Origin: Nostoc carneum NIES-2107
GTDB lineage: Bacteria; Cyanobacteriota; Cyanobacteriia; Cyanobacteriales; Nostocaceae
NCBI GenBank assembly: GCA_002368155.1
Contig: AP018181.1
Location: 477,932 to 541,931, forward strand
Direction: 5' to 3'
DNA: 64,000 nucleotides
Shown here in pieces: positions 14,842 through 22,583 of the stretch. The stretch's first letter is position 1, and each line of letters starts with the position of its first letter. The position numbers were made by a program, and so were the translations under genes. The notes below the pieces were generated by a model. That model was not told the DNA's origin and made no database searches. It was given only the letters and a program-made list of their open reading frames with translations.

Positions 14842-16656
14842 ATGGCACCGGATTTATCGCCTCTTTGGATATCGCTAAAAACTTCCTTATTAGCTACATT
14901 TATTACATTCTTTTTAGGTATTGCTGCTGCCTACTGGATGCTGGGATATCGGGGTAAAGCAAAATCACTGATTGAAGGTATCTTTGTTGCGCCATTGATT
15001 TTACCGCCTACTGTTGTGGGCTTTTTGTTATTGATATTTTTCGGGAAGAATGGGCCTGTGGGGAAACTCATGCAGCCATTTGACTTCACCATTGTGTTTA
15101 CTTGGTACGGTGCTGCGATCGCAGCTACAGTGGTGTCTTTCCCTTTAATGTATAAAACTGCATTGGGGGCTTTTGAGCAAATTGATAGTAACCTGCTGCG
15201 GGTAGCGAGAACTCTAGGTGCAACGGAGTCTACAATTTTTTGGCGTATCAGTTTACCTTTAGCACTACCAGGAATTTTAGCGGCGACAACTCTGGCTTTT
15301 GCCCGTGCTTTGGGTGAGTTCGGTGCAACCTTGATGCTGGCTGGTAACATTCCCGGACAAACACAAACGATTCCAATGGCGATTTATTTTGCTGTAGAAG
15401 CCGGAGCAATGGATGAAGCCTGGTTTTGGTCGATTGTAATTATGGCAATTTCCCTATCGGGGATTATTGCTGTGAATTTCTGGCAAGAATCGCGAGAGCA
15501 AGGGAGGCGAGGACATAGAGAAAAAAGGGGACGAGGACAAAACACACCAGCAAAAGAATCATCTGTTTTACCTAAACTATCCTCAACTGTGGGGCTAATT
15601 ATAGATATTGAAAAACAACTGCCGAGTTTTCATCTCAAAGTTGCTTTCAATAGCGACGAGCAAACCTTGGGATTGTTGGGAGGTTCGGGAGCAGGTAAGA
15701 GCATGATTCTGCGCTGCATTGCTGGAATTGAAACACCAACCAAAGGACGTATTATCCTCAATGGTAAAGTACTGTTTGATTCCGAAAAAAGAATTAATTT
15801 GCCTAGCCGCGATCGCCGCATCGGTTTTTTAGTACAGAATTATGCTTTGTTTCCTCACATGACTGTGGCACAAAATATTGCGTTTGGCTTACCTAAAGGA
15901 TTATCTAACGGTAGTATCCGGGTACAGGTAGAAGAGCAATTATTAGCAATGCAGTTGCAAGGATTAGGCGATCGCTATCCGCATCAACTCTCCGGGGGAC
16001 AGCAACAACGTGTAGCCTTAGCTAGAGCATTAGCCTCTCAACCAGAAGCATTACTTTTAGATGAGCCTTTCTCTGCACTCGATACTCACCTGCGGAGTCA
16101 ATTAGAACAGCAAATGACTGAGACTCTAGCTGATTACCGGGGTGTATCTTTGTTTGTCACCCATAATATGGAAGAAGCTTACCGAGTTTGCCCAAATTTA
16201 TTGGTTTTAGAACATGGTGGAGCTGTTCAATATGGTTCTAAACACGAGATTTTCGAGCATCCTACAACTGTGAGTGTGGCTCGAATTACTGGTTGCAAAA
16301 ACTTTTCTGTGGCGCAACTGGTGCGAGATGGTTTAGTTGAAGCTAGTGATTGGGGTTGTCATCTCCAAGTTATGGATACAATTCCCAACAACATATCTCA
16401 TGTTGGTATTCGTGCCCATCACATCAGCTTTACCAAAGACCCTCATCAAGAAAATACTTTTCCTTGTTGGTTAGCCAGAACTAGTGAAACACCTCACCGC
16501 ATGACCTTATTTTTAAAGTTACATTCTGCTGCTAATAATCCCCAAGACTACCATTTGCAAGCAGAAGTTTTTAAAGAGAAATGGGCGACAATTAAGGATC
16601 AGCCTTTTCCTTGGTATTTGCGTCTCGATCCATTGCGCTTAATTTTGATGGAATAA
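14842..16656 (+). CDS. modBC: ModBC fusion: molybdate permease joined to ATPase
   Basis: About 604 residues from the ATG at 14842; an upstream TTG is possible but adds a non-membrane stretch. Residues 1-215 are a ModB permease with five or so membrane segments and the EAA-type loop (ARTLGATESTIFWRISLPLALPG). After a charged linker, a ModC ATPase carries Walker A GGSGAGKS, the signature LSGGQQQR, Walker B LLLDEPFSALD and the switch FVTHNM. A C-terminal TOBE-like region follows from about residue 500. ModB-ModC fusions are known in cyanobacteria. With modA it makes a complete molybdate importer for Mo enzymes such as nitrate reductase or nitrogenase. Confidence 0.9.
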   Translation: MAPDLSPLWISLKTSLLATFITFFLGIAAAYWMLGYRGKAKSLIEGIFVAPLILPPTVVGFLLLIFFGKNGPVGKLMQPFDFTIVFTWYGAAIAATVVSFPLMYKTALGAFEQIDSNLLRVARTLGATESTIFWRISLPLALPGILAATTLAFARALGEFGATLMLAGNIPGQTQTIPMAIYFAVEAGAMDEAWFWSIVIMAISLSGIIAVNFWQESREQGRRGHREKRGRGQNTPAKESSVLPKLSSTVGLIIDIEKQLPSFHLKVAFNSDEQTLGLLGGSGAGKSMILRCIAGIETPTKGRIILNGKVLFDSEKRINLPSRDRRIGFLVQNYALFPHMTVAQNIAFGLPKGLSNGSIRVQVEEQLLAMQLQGLGDRYPHQLSGGQQQRVALARALASQPEALLLDEPFSALDTHLRSQLEQQMTETLADYRGVSLFVTHNMEEAYRVCPNLLVLEHGGAVQYGSKHEIFEHPTTVSVARITGCKNFSVAQLVRDGLVEASDWGCHLQVMDTIPNNISHVGIRAHHISFTKDPHQENTFPCWLARTSETPHRMTLFLKLHSAANNPQDYHLQAEVFKEKWATIKDQPFPWYLRLDPLRLILME

Positions 16657-16658
16657 TA

Positions 16659-16970
16659 GCAATTCAAATAATTTTTGCAACAGATAAATTCTTTGTAGGG
16701 GCATACGTGTCAACTTCAGCTAAAAGCTATATACGGCGCGTGTTGTACAACAACCCTCGCCCTCATCCCCTCACCCCTTCTCCCCCAGGAGAAGGGGAAC
16801 TAAATCTCTTGCTCCCCTCTCCTGGTGGGAGAGGGGCTGGGGGTGAGGGCGAAACCTTGCAACCAAGCGGGTTTCACGTTAAGTTGACACCAATGGGCAC
16901 CAGTAAGATAATTTGGAATACCAAAAAATTGTGGTTACCGTGCCCTTAATTATATTTTTTCAAAATTATG
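16659..16970. repeat. Dispersed MITE-like repeat, interrupted by a second element
   Basis: The ends (CAATTCAAATAATTTTTGCAACAGATAAATTC... and ...TTTTTTCAAAATTATG) and the GGGGCA...CACCAGTAAGATA...CCGTGCCC core match the repeats at 20834-20962 and 56671-56809. This copy is longer because a 191-bp unit is inserted in its core at 16704-16894. Confidence 0.65.
16704..16894. repeat. Nested MITE-like insertion with TGTCAACTT termini
   Basis: Inverted ends TGTCAACTT (16708-16716) and AAGTTGACA (16881-16889) bound a 191-bp unit whose interior is a long GC-rich hairpin (CTCACCCCTTCTCCCCCAGG facing CCTGGTGGGAGAGGGGCTG). GGGCA flanks it on both sides (16699-16703 and 16895-16899), a possible 5-bp target duplication. 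Confidence 0.65.
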
Positions 16971-17020
16971 AAACACCAAAATTTAGCATGGTTTATCTTT
17001 TTGAAACCGTTGCTAAGACC

Positions 17021-17091
17021 ACACATCAATATATTCTAGAGGGCAAGACTAAACCCCTACAATCTGTCGCATGATTTTTTCAAATTGGTAT
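17021..17091. repeat. MITE-like repeat, shortened copy
   Basis: Contains CACATCAATATATTCTAGAGG and ends in TTTTCAAATTGGTAT, the same sequence as the repeat at 21485-21584 and the outer part of 50054-50305. The left terminus is incomplete. It lies immediately downstream of the beta-lactamase gene stop. Confidence 0.6.
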
Positions 17092-17108
17092 TAACTACAC
17101 AATCTACC

Positions 17109-17960
17109 TCATAGCAACCCTAAAGCTTTAAGACTACGCCGAGTAATTTCAATGCGAACCGGAGCATCATTTTCATTGCGAATATCAATATTTGTAGCAA
17201 AGAAATAAACATTATTATTTTGTTCCAAATATCCGACAAACCAGCCAAAATTAGGAGTAACACTTGTAGCCAAGCCTGTTTTTCCTCGCAGTACATAATC
17301 GGGAGTACTTTCGTAAATCATAATATCTTTGACTAAATCAAAAGTCCGCTGTGAGAAGGGTAAATCTTGGCGCTGGAGACGTTCTAAAAACTCAATTTGT
17401 TGTCTGGCTGTAATTTTTAGTGGGCCTTCTAACCAAAATTTATCAATTTGCTCAGGTGTACCAATTTGGCGATTTCCATAACCCACTTGCTGGATAAATT
17501 TATTCATCCGTTCATGACCAATTCTACGCGCCAGCACTTGATAAAACCAGACTGTAGAATTTTTAAATGCTTGGCGGATATTGGTATCTTGATTCCATCT
17601 GGGAAATTGGCGCTGAATACCATCCCAAGTCAATACAGCCACATCATTGGGTATCACCCCAGTCTCCAAGGCGACAAGCGAGTTAAAAATTTTGAAAGTC
17701 GAAGCAGGTAGGAACGCTTGTGAATTGCGCGCCGCATTGTGTTCGTAAAATTTTTTGTTGTTGCGATCGTAAATTAAAATAGAACCCTGAATACCCAACT
17801 GATTAAATGAGCGTCCTAAGTCAACAGTTGCTGTCAGGGTAGGTTTTGGAATTTCCTGAGAATTTGCAGGTAAACTTTGGAAACTGCTAACTCCTAAAAA
17901 TGTCACTAAGATACCAATAGCGATAATTGTTGCTAAGAAAATTCGTCGCTTGGGAAACAT
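17109..17960 (-). CDS. Class D (OXA-type) beta-lactamase homologue
   Basis: A 283-residue protein with an N-terminal signal peptide (hydrophobic residues 8-30). It has the serine-lactamase motifs of class D: S87-T-F-K90 after FLPA, S135-T-V137 in NSTVWFYQV, FWLEGPLKI with the conserved Trp near residue 176, and K227-T-G229 in LRGKTGLA. These enzymes hydrolyse beta-lactams via an acyl-serine with a carboxylated lysine. The motifs are intact, so activity is plausible, but the substrate range cannot be predicted. A peptidoglycan-related or BlaR-sensor-like role is the alternative; no membrane sensor domain is present. Confidence 0.9.
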   Translation of the reverse strand: MFPKRRIFLATIIAIGILVTFLGVSSFQSLPANSQEIPKPTLTATVDLGRSFNQLGIQGSILIYDRNNKKFYEHNAARNSQAFLPASTFKIFNSLVALETGVIPNDVAVLTWDGIQRQFPRWNQDTNIRQAFKNSTVWFYQVLARRIGHERMNKFIQQVGYGNRQIGTPEQIDKFWLEGPLKITARQQIEFLERLQRQDLPFSQRTFDLVKDIMIYESTPDYVLRGKTGLATSVTPNFGWFVGYLEQNNNVYFFATNIDIRNENDAPVRIEITRRSLKALGLL

Positions 17961-18117
17961 AAATATCTAACCTACAAAACTGATTGACAAACTAGTACCG
18001 CCGTGAATTCAAAATTCAAAATAAGGAACCACCATTAAAAATTCTTAACATCTAGCTTACCTTACCAACTTGCCATCTGCTGTATTTATGCTGTGATTTC
18101 TAGAAGGAATTACGCAA

Positions 18118-18440
18118 ATGAGAAAGCAATATCTACTTTTGTTTACTGAATATACTGAAATGAGAAAGTAAAAGCTGCTTTTGCTTGCTAAATACACTGA
18201 AACGAGAAAGCAAAAGCTGCTTTTGAATAAGCAATATCTACTTTTGTTTGCTAAATACACTGAAATGAGAAAGCAAAAGCTGCTTTTGAATAAGTTATAT
18301 CTGCTTTTGCTTGCTAAATACACTGAAATGAGAAAGCAAAAGCTGTGTTTGAATAAGCAATATCTACTTTTGCTTACTAAACACACTGCAATGAGAAAGC
18401 AAAAGCTGCTTTTGAGAAAGCAATATCTACTTTTGCTTAT
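18118..18440. repeat. 63-bp tandem repeat block (about 5 units)
   Basis: A unit of 63 bp (core TGAGAAAGCAAAAGCTGC, then TTTTGAATAAGCAATATC, then TACTTTTGCTTGCTAAATAC) is repeated about five times with variants. Each unit contains the hairpin CAAAAGC-T-GCTTTTG. Because 63 is a multiple of three, both strands are open across it: the plus frame reads a 21-residue repeat (AKYTEMRKQKLLLNKQYLLLL), and the minus frame is also open. I regard the ORFs as side effects of the repeat rather than genes. The rest of 17961-18845 holds only a GTAGGGTGTGTTACGCC-type dispersed hairpin at about 18481-18512. Confidence 0.75.
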
Positions 18441-18845
18441 TAAAGTGTTGTGAAGAAAGGAAAAAAACCTGTACTTGAGGTAGGGTGTGTTACGCCGCAG
18501 GCTAACGCACCACCGAGAATTGACAGGGGATTGAGAGACTAAATCTATCTTGATTGATGTTGCCGTGAATTGATATTACCCATTTCAAGAATAATTAAAA
18601 TTAGCGTTCGTTTATATACAGCGATCGCTTCCATAAAATGCCTGCTCTCTAGCTATTGATATCCCAAGATATATAGCTTATCGCTTTAAGTCATACCAAA
18701 GACAGAAGCCGTTAGTAACTGGGGATAGATGCCTAAAGCAGAAACATGATTAGATAATACCCATGTTTGCAGTTACATAAATAAGTTCACCACGACATCT
18801 TCTGAGGGCTGCAAACTTTTATTCTCTATAACTTTGAATATTTTT

Positions 18846-20774
18846 ATGGTACAGACTCCCCCATCTCAATTCTCTCCAGAGCAATACAAAGTAGATGCAC
18901 CCAATCAAGAAGTAGAAAATATTATTCAATCACCACCTTCAGAAACAGAAATAAATTTAGAATTTCTCTACACCAGAGATATTGAATTTCGTCAAGAAAC
19001 TATTTACTTTCTCGTTGTTGATCGATTCCATGATGGCGATCCAGATAATAGCGAAGGTATTAACTCGGAACTCTACGACCCCACAGGACAAGACTGGGGT
19101 AAATACTGGGGTGGAGATTTACAAGGTGTAATTGATAAATTAGACTATTTGAAAAACATGGGAGTAACAGCTATTTGGCTAACTCCTTTATTTGAACAAG
19201 TTGAAGAATTATTTGTTGGTAATGCTGCCATACATGGCTATTGGACAAAAGACTTTAAGCGGCTCAATCCTCGATTCATTGCTCAAGACGAAAACCCTTC
19301 TTTAAACGCTACTCAAGAGAAAAAAGATACCACTTTTGACCGCTTAATTGCAGAAATGCATAAGCGCAACATGAAGTTAATACTAGATATTGTGTGCAAC
19401 CATAGCACTCCAGATACTAGTGGTAGCAAAGGCGAATTATATGATGATGGCGTGAAAATTGCTGACTTCAATGATGATGTTAATCATTGGTATCATCACT
19501 ACGGTGAAGTGCAAAACTGGGAAGATGATTGGCAAGTTCAGAATTGCGAATTAGCTGGTCTAGCAACCTTTAATGAAAATAATAGCGAATACCGTGAGTA
19601 TATCAAGTCAGCGATTAAACAATGGCTAGATAGGGGTGTAGATGCTTTACGGGTGGATACTGTTAAGCATATGCCCATTTGGTTTTGGCAAGAATTCACT
19701 GGTGATATGTGCAATCACAAGCCAGATATCTTTATTTTTGGCGAATGGATTTATAGTAGTCCCAGTGACGATCGCTCTGTGGAATTTGCCAATAATTCTG
19801 GGATGACAATTCTAGACTTTGGCTTGTGTGTAGCCATTAGAGCCGCATTAGCTCAAGGTTCAGAAAACGGCTTCCATACCATTCAATATATCTTTGACCA
19901 AGATCATCGCTACAGTGGCGCTACCGAGTTAATTACTTTTATCGATAACCACGATATGTCTCGCTTCCAATCGCTGAACCCTGATCCAGCGATGTTAAAA
20001 GTAGCGATCGCTCTCATTATGACTTGTCGTGGTATTCCCTGTATTTATTACGGCACAGAACAATATCTGCATAACGATACCGATGGCGGTAACGATCCCT
20101 ACAATCGCCCAATGATGGAAAGTTGGGATACTGATACAGAAATTTACCGTTACGTCAGATTACTATCTGGTTTACGGCGATTAAACCCAGCTATATCAAT
20201 GGGTAGTCACTGGCAAAAATACTTAACTGAAGATGTTTATTGCTACGTGCGCCGTTATCGTGATTCTTTGTGCTTTGTCGCTTTGAATCGGGGGGGAGAA
20301 GTCACTCTAGAGGAAGTAGAAACAGAATTACCAGATGGCGAACATACTTGTGTAATCACACGTAACAAGTATGAAGTTAAAGACGGCAAAATTCAAAACT
20401 TCGTATTAGAAGAACGGGGAGTAATTGTTTTCAGCCATGTTGGTGAAAGAATCAAAGGACAAACAATTGTGCGCGTGCAATTAAATGGCGTACAAACTCA
20501 ACCCGGTGAAATTATCGTAGTTACCGGGGATTGTCCAGAGTTGGGTAACTGGGATATCAGCAAAGCCTATCCCCTAGAGTACATCAACACCAACACTTGG
20601 TTTGCAGAGATTCCCTTTAACGAGAGTACAGGCAAATTAATTAGTTATAAATATGCCATGTGGCGCGAAGGGCGATCGCCCCTGCGCGAGAATACCGTAC
20701 CCCGTCGCTGGGTAATTGCCAAAGAAGGTACTGTGAAATGGCGTGATACCTGGACATCGGGAAGAGAATCGTAG
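18846..20774 (+). CDS. GH13 alpha-amylase-family enzyme with C-terminal CBM20
   Basis: About 642 residues from the ATG at 18846; a TTG four codons upstream is less likely. No signal peptide, so it is probably cytoplasmic. A GH13 (beta/alpha)8 barrel has YFLVVDRFHDG near residue 55, LDIVCNHSTP, nucleophile Asp271 in ALRVDTVKHM, acid/base Glu300 in FGEW and Asp367 in FIDNHD. The last 105 residues are a starch-binding CBM20 (VRVQLNGVQTQPGE, then GDCPELGNWDISKAYPL). This suggests action on glycogen or other alpha-1,4-glucans. The layout resembles cyclomaltodextrin glucanotransferase/maltogenic amylases, so exact specificity is open. A hairpin follows. Confidence 0.9.
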   Translation: MVQTPPSQFSPEQYKVDAPNQEVENIIQSPPSETEINLEFLYTRDIEFRQETIYFLVVDRFHDGDPDNSEGINSELYDPTGQDWGKYWGGDLQGVIDKLDYLKNMGVTAIWLTPLFEQVEELFVGNAAIHGYWTKDFKRLNPRFIAQDENPSLNATQEKKDTTFDRLIAEMHKRNMKLILDIVCNHSTPDTSGSKGELYDDGVKIADFNDDVNHWYHHYGEVQNWEDDWQVQNCELAGLATFNENNSEYREYIKSAIKQWLDRGVDALRVDTVKHMPIWFWQEFTGDMCNHKPDIFIFGEWIYSSPSDDRSVEFANNSGMTILDFGLCVAIRAALAQGSENGFHTIQYIFDQDHRYSGATELITFIDNHDMSRFQSLNPDPAMLKVAIALIMTCRGIPCIYYGTEQYLHNDTDGGNDPYNRPMMESWDTDTEIYRYVRLLSGLRRLNPAISMGSHWQKYLTEDVYCYVRRYRDSLCFVALNRGGEVTLEEVETELPDGEHTCVITRNKYEVKDGKIQNFVLEERGVIVFSHVGERIKGQTIVRVQLNGVQTQPGEIIVVTGDCPELGNWDISKAYPLEYINTNTWFAEIPFNESTGKLISYKYAMWREGRSPLRENTVPRRWVIAKEGTVKWRDTWTSGRES

Positions 20775-20789
20775 GAAGGTTAAAGGATG

Positions 20790-20818
20790 AAGGATGAATG
20801 GGTAAAATCTTCATCCTT
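20790..20818 (+). terminator. Hairpin downstream of the amylase gene
   Basis: AAGGATGAA (20790-20798) pairs perfectly with TTCATCCTT (20810-20818), followed by TAAATC. Probably a terminator, though the T-run is weak. Confidence 0.5.
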
Positions 20819-20833
20819 TAAATCTCTTGGCTG

Positions 20834-20962
20834 CCATTTTGAAAAAGGAATGCAACAGACAGGTAGGGGCACGGCACCAGTAAGATATTTGATATACCAA
20901 AAGATTGTAGATGCCGTGCCCCTAAAAAGAATTTATCTGTTGCCAACATTATTTGAATTACC
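20834..20962. repeat. Dispersed MITE-like repeat (GGGGCACGGCACCAG type)
   Basis: The ends CCATTTTGAAAAAGGAATGCAACAGA and ATCTGTTGCCAACATTATTTGAATTACC are roughly inverted. The core is an imperfect palindrome of GGGGCACGGCACC...GATGCCGTGCCCC. Closely similar to 56671-56809 and to the outer part of 16659-16970. Confidence 0.7.
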
Positions 20963-21039
20963 ATAACTTCAAACTTTAAGCTTCATTATTGGGGGTTTTG
21001 CTAAAATAACCGACAAAGGCTTGATAGCAAAAAAAGTGT

Positions 21040-21294
21040 ATGTCTATCGTTATTTCCCTTAGCCCAGAAGTAGAAGCACAACTCCGTGAAAAAGCAGCAC
21101 AACAAGGGCAAGATGTAAGCCTTGTAGCGGCTGAACTTTTAACTCGGATGCTGGAGTGGGAACTGCAAGATTTGGAAGCAGCTACCGTTGGTATTCAACG
21201 AGGTTTAGATGATTTTGAAGCAGGGCGATCGCGTTCGTTTCAAGAGTTCGCCGCAGAACAACGCCACAAATACAATCTGCCAGTTGATTCATGA
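21040..21294 (+). CDS. Orphan antitoxin-like small protein
   Basis: An 84-residue protein: a short strand (IVISLSPEVEAQLREKAAQQG) then helices and an acidic/basic C-terminal tail (FEAGRSRSFQEFAAEQRHKYNLP), the pattern of RHH-type antitoxins paired with RelE/ParE toxins. Its stop overlaps the ATG of a following frame in an ATGA arrangement, as in real toxin-antitoxin pairs, but that frame ends after nine codons. The toxin therefore appears to have been lost. Confidence 0.6.
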   Translation: MSIVISLSPEVEAQLREKAAQQGQDVSLVAAELLTRMLEWELQDLEAATVGIQRGLDDFEAGRSRSFQEFAAEQRHKYNLPVDS

Positions 21295-21320
21295 ATTATC
21301 GGATTGAAATTTTTAGTTAA
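21291..21320 (+). pseudogene. Vestigial RelE/ParE-type toxin start
   Basis: The ATG at 21291 overlaps the antitoxin stop and opens MNYRIEIFS before a TAA. MNYRIEI is a typical beginning for RelE/ParE toxins, whose first strand starts this way. Nothing toxin-like follows in any frame. The match is too short to prove. Confidence 0.3.
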
Positions 21321-21484
21321 CTATTAAGAATAAATATAATTTCAGCCACATTCTGCTTCAAAGTCGTGGCAAATGTGTTACACATAGATGCAACTTCAGT
21401 CGCTACAAATTAGAGATACACACAGACATATACAAATAACTTATCTGTGTGTATCTGTTTTTTATATCATTTCTCTAAATTCTG

Positions 21485-21584
21485 ATACCAAATCACATAA
21501 TGTTTGCGACACATCAATATATTCTAGAGGTCAAGGCAGTGCCTTGCCCCTACAATCTGTCGCTTTCTTTTTTCAAATTGGTAT
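21485..21584. repeat. MITE-like repeat with ATACCAAAT/AATTGGTAT ends
   Basis: A 100-bp unit: ATACCAAATCACATAATGTT at the left and TTTTCAAATTGGTAT at the right form inverted ends. GCGACACATCAATATATT and AATCTGTCGC, and the internal AGGCAGTGCCT palindrome, match 50241-50305 and 17021-17091. The remainder of 21321-21623 shows nothing else. Confidence 0.75.
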
Positions 21585-21623
21585 GACTACAGATAAAATT
21601 CTCCCCCTGCTCCCTGCCTGCTA

Positions 21624-22028
21624 TTACTTATTTGGTTGAGCAATCCGCGCTTCAATATCTTCAAAAGTTTGCAGTAATAAACGTTTTGCTTGTAATTGCC
21701 AACCCCATTTTTGAACTCTAAAAGCAGCGACACTACCAGCTATAGCTGCTAATAATCCTATCGGTTGATTTAGAGAAATTCCTAATAATAAGCCCAAACC
21801 AGCAATTCCCCAAAATGGTAAAGCAACAACTTGTCTTTGTTCTTCGACTATTTGGGCAATTTGATTTGGTTGCATGGTAGCTAATAAGGCAGCTTTAATT
21901 TGCCTCTGCTCTGCTAAAGATACGGATAAACCAATTTTACGGCGCAGTTTTTCGATTTTACGAGCATCAGTACTGTACTCTGTTAGCTCGTCTTCTGCCA
22001 TTTTCAGTAATTGTTCTAGTTGCGCCAT
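21624..22028 (-). CDS. Hypothetical membrane protein
   Basis: A 134-residue protein. The N-terminal 65 residues are helical and charged (LEQLLKMAEDELTEYSTDARKIEKLRRKIG). Two hydrophobic segments follow at about 70-88 and 90-105, then a C-terminal amphipathic helix. This suggests an inner-membrane protein with a hairpin of two membrane helices. No family recognised. Confidence 0.6.
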   Translation of the reverse strand: MAQLEQLLKMAEDELTEYSTDARKIEKLRRKIGLSVSLAEQRQIKAALLATMQPNQIAQIVEEQRQVVALPFWGIAGLGLLLGISLNQPIGLLAAIAGSVAAFRVQKWGWQLQAKRLLLQTFEDIEARIAQPNK

Positions 22029-22583
22029 CTTATATTATATCCCTAATTCTCAATAGGGATATTATCGCCAATTATTGTTAATTTTTCTTGACTAAATCCT
22101 GGCAATTTATAGCACAATCCCAAATTTAATATCTAAAATTAAACATGGGCAAAAGATACTAGCACACCACGGCAAAAGTAAAAAGTAAAAAGTAAAAAGT
22201 AAAAAAGCTTGTCTGACAAGCTTTTTACTGATTTCAGCTTTTAGCTTAATTTTGGTCGCGACATACTAGTACAACATGGCAAAAATCAAGACTCTATTCA
22301 AAAAGTAAGAATTTAAGAACTGCTCATTGTTATCGTTGATCCCTAATCTTCAAAGCTTGAATATTGCCCAATTATATGTAGCTGTACTAGTACGGCGAAA
22401 ATCAAACTTCTAAGAAAATAGCCTCAAAGCCGAGAATACAATTCTTTTGACTTTTGAACGCCAGGTGCTTCAAGTCGGCAAAGCCGCCCAACGCACTGAC
22501 TCCTTTTGACTTTTGACTTTCAATGTAGCAGTACTAGCGATTTCGCACTTACAACCAGAGCATTTACTTGTGAGGTAATACTG
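22029..22583. other. Repeat-rich intergenic region upstream of ppsA
   Basis: Contains GTAAAAA units at about 22175-22205 running into a 12-bp-arm hairpin (AAAAAGCTTGTC/GACAAGCTTTTT, 22202-22226). Three related words follow the pattern ACTAGTAC...GGCAAAAATCAA (about 22158, 22267 and 22387). At about 22445-22510 there is a TTTTGAACGCCAGGTGC...GCACTGACTCC hairpin related to the interior of the AGGACTTACGC elements. The ppsA promoter could not be located. Confidence 0.6.

Noticed and set aside
16611-16949. 112-codon ORF downstream of modBC
   Set aside because: It consists of translated MITE-like repeat sequence (including the nested element), not a gene.
18118-18440. CRISPR array
   Set aside because: Units are contiguous with no unique spacers, and no cas gene is present in the window.
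18057-18453. ORFs on both strands across the 63-bp repeat
   Set aside because: They arise because the unit is a multiple of three and stop-free. The composition is low complexity and no ribosome binding site is visible.
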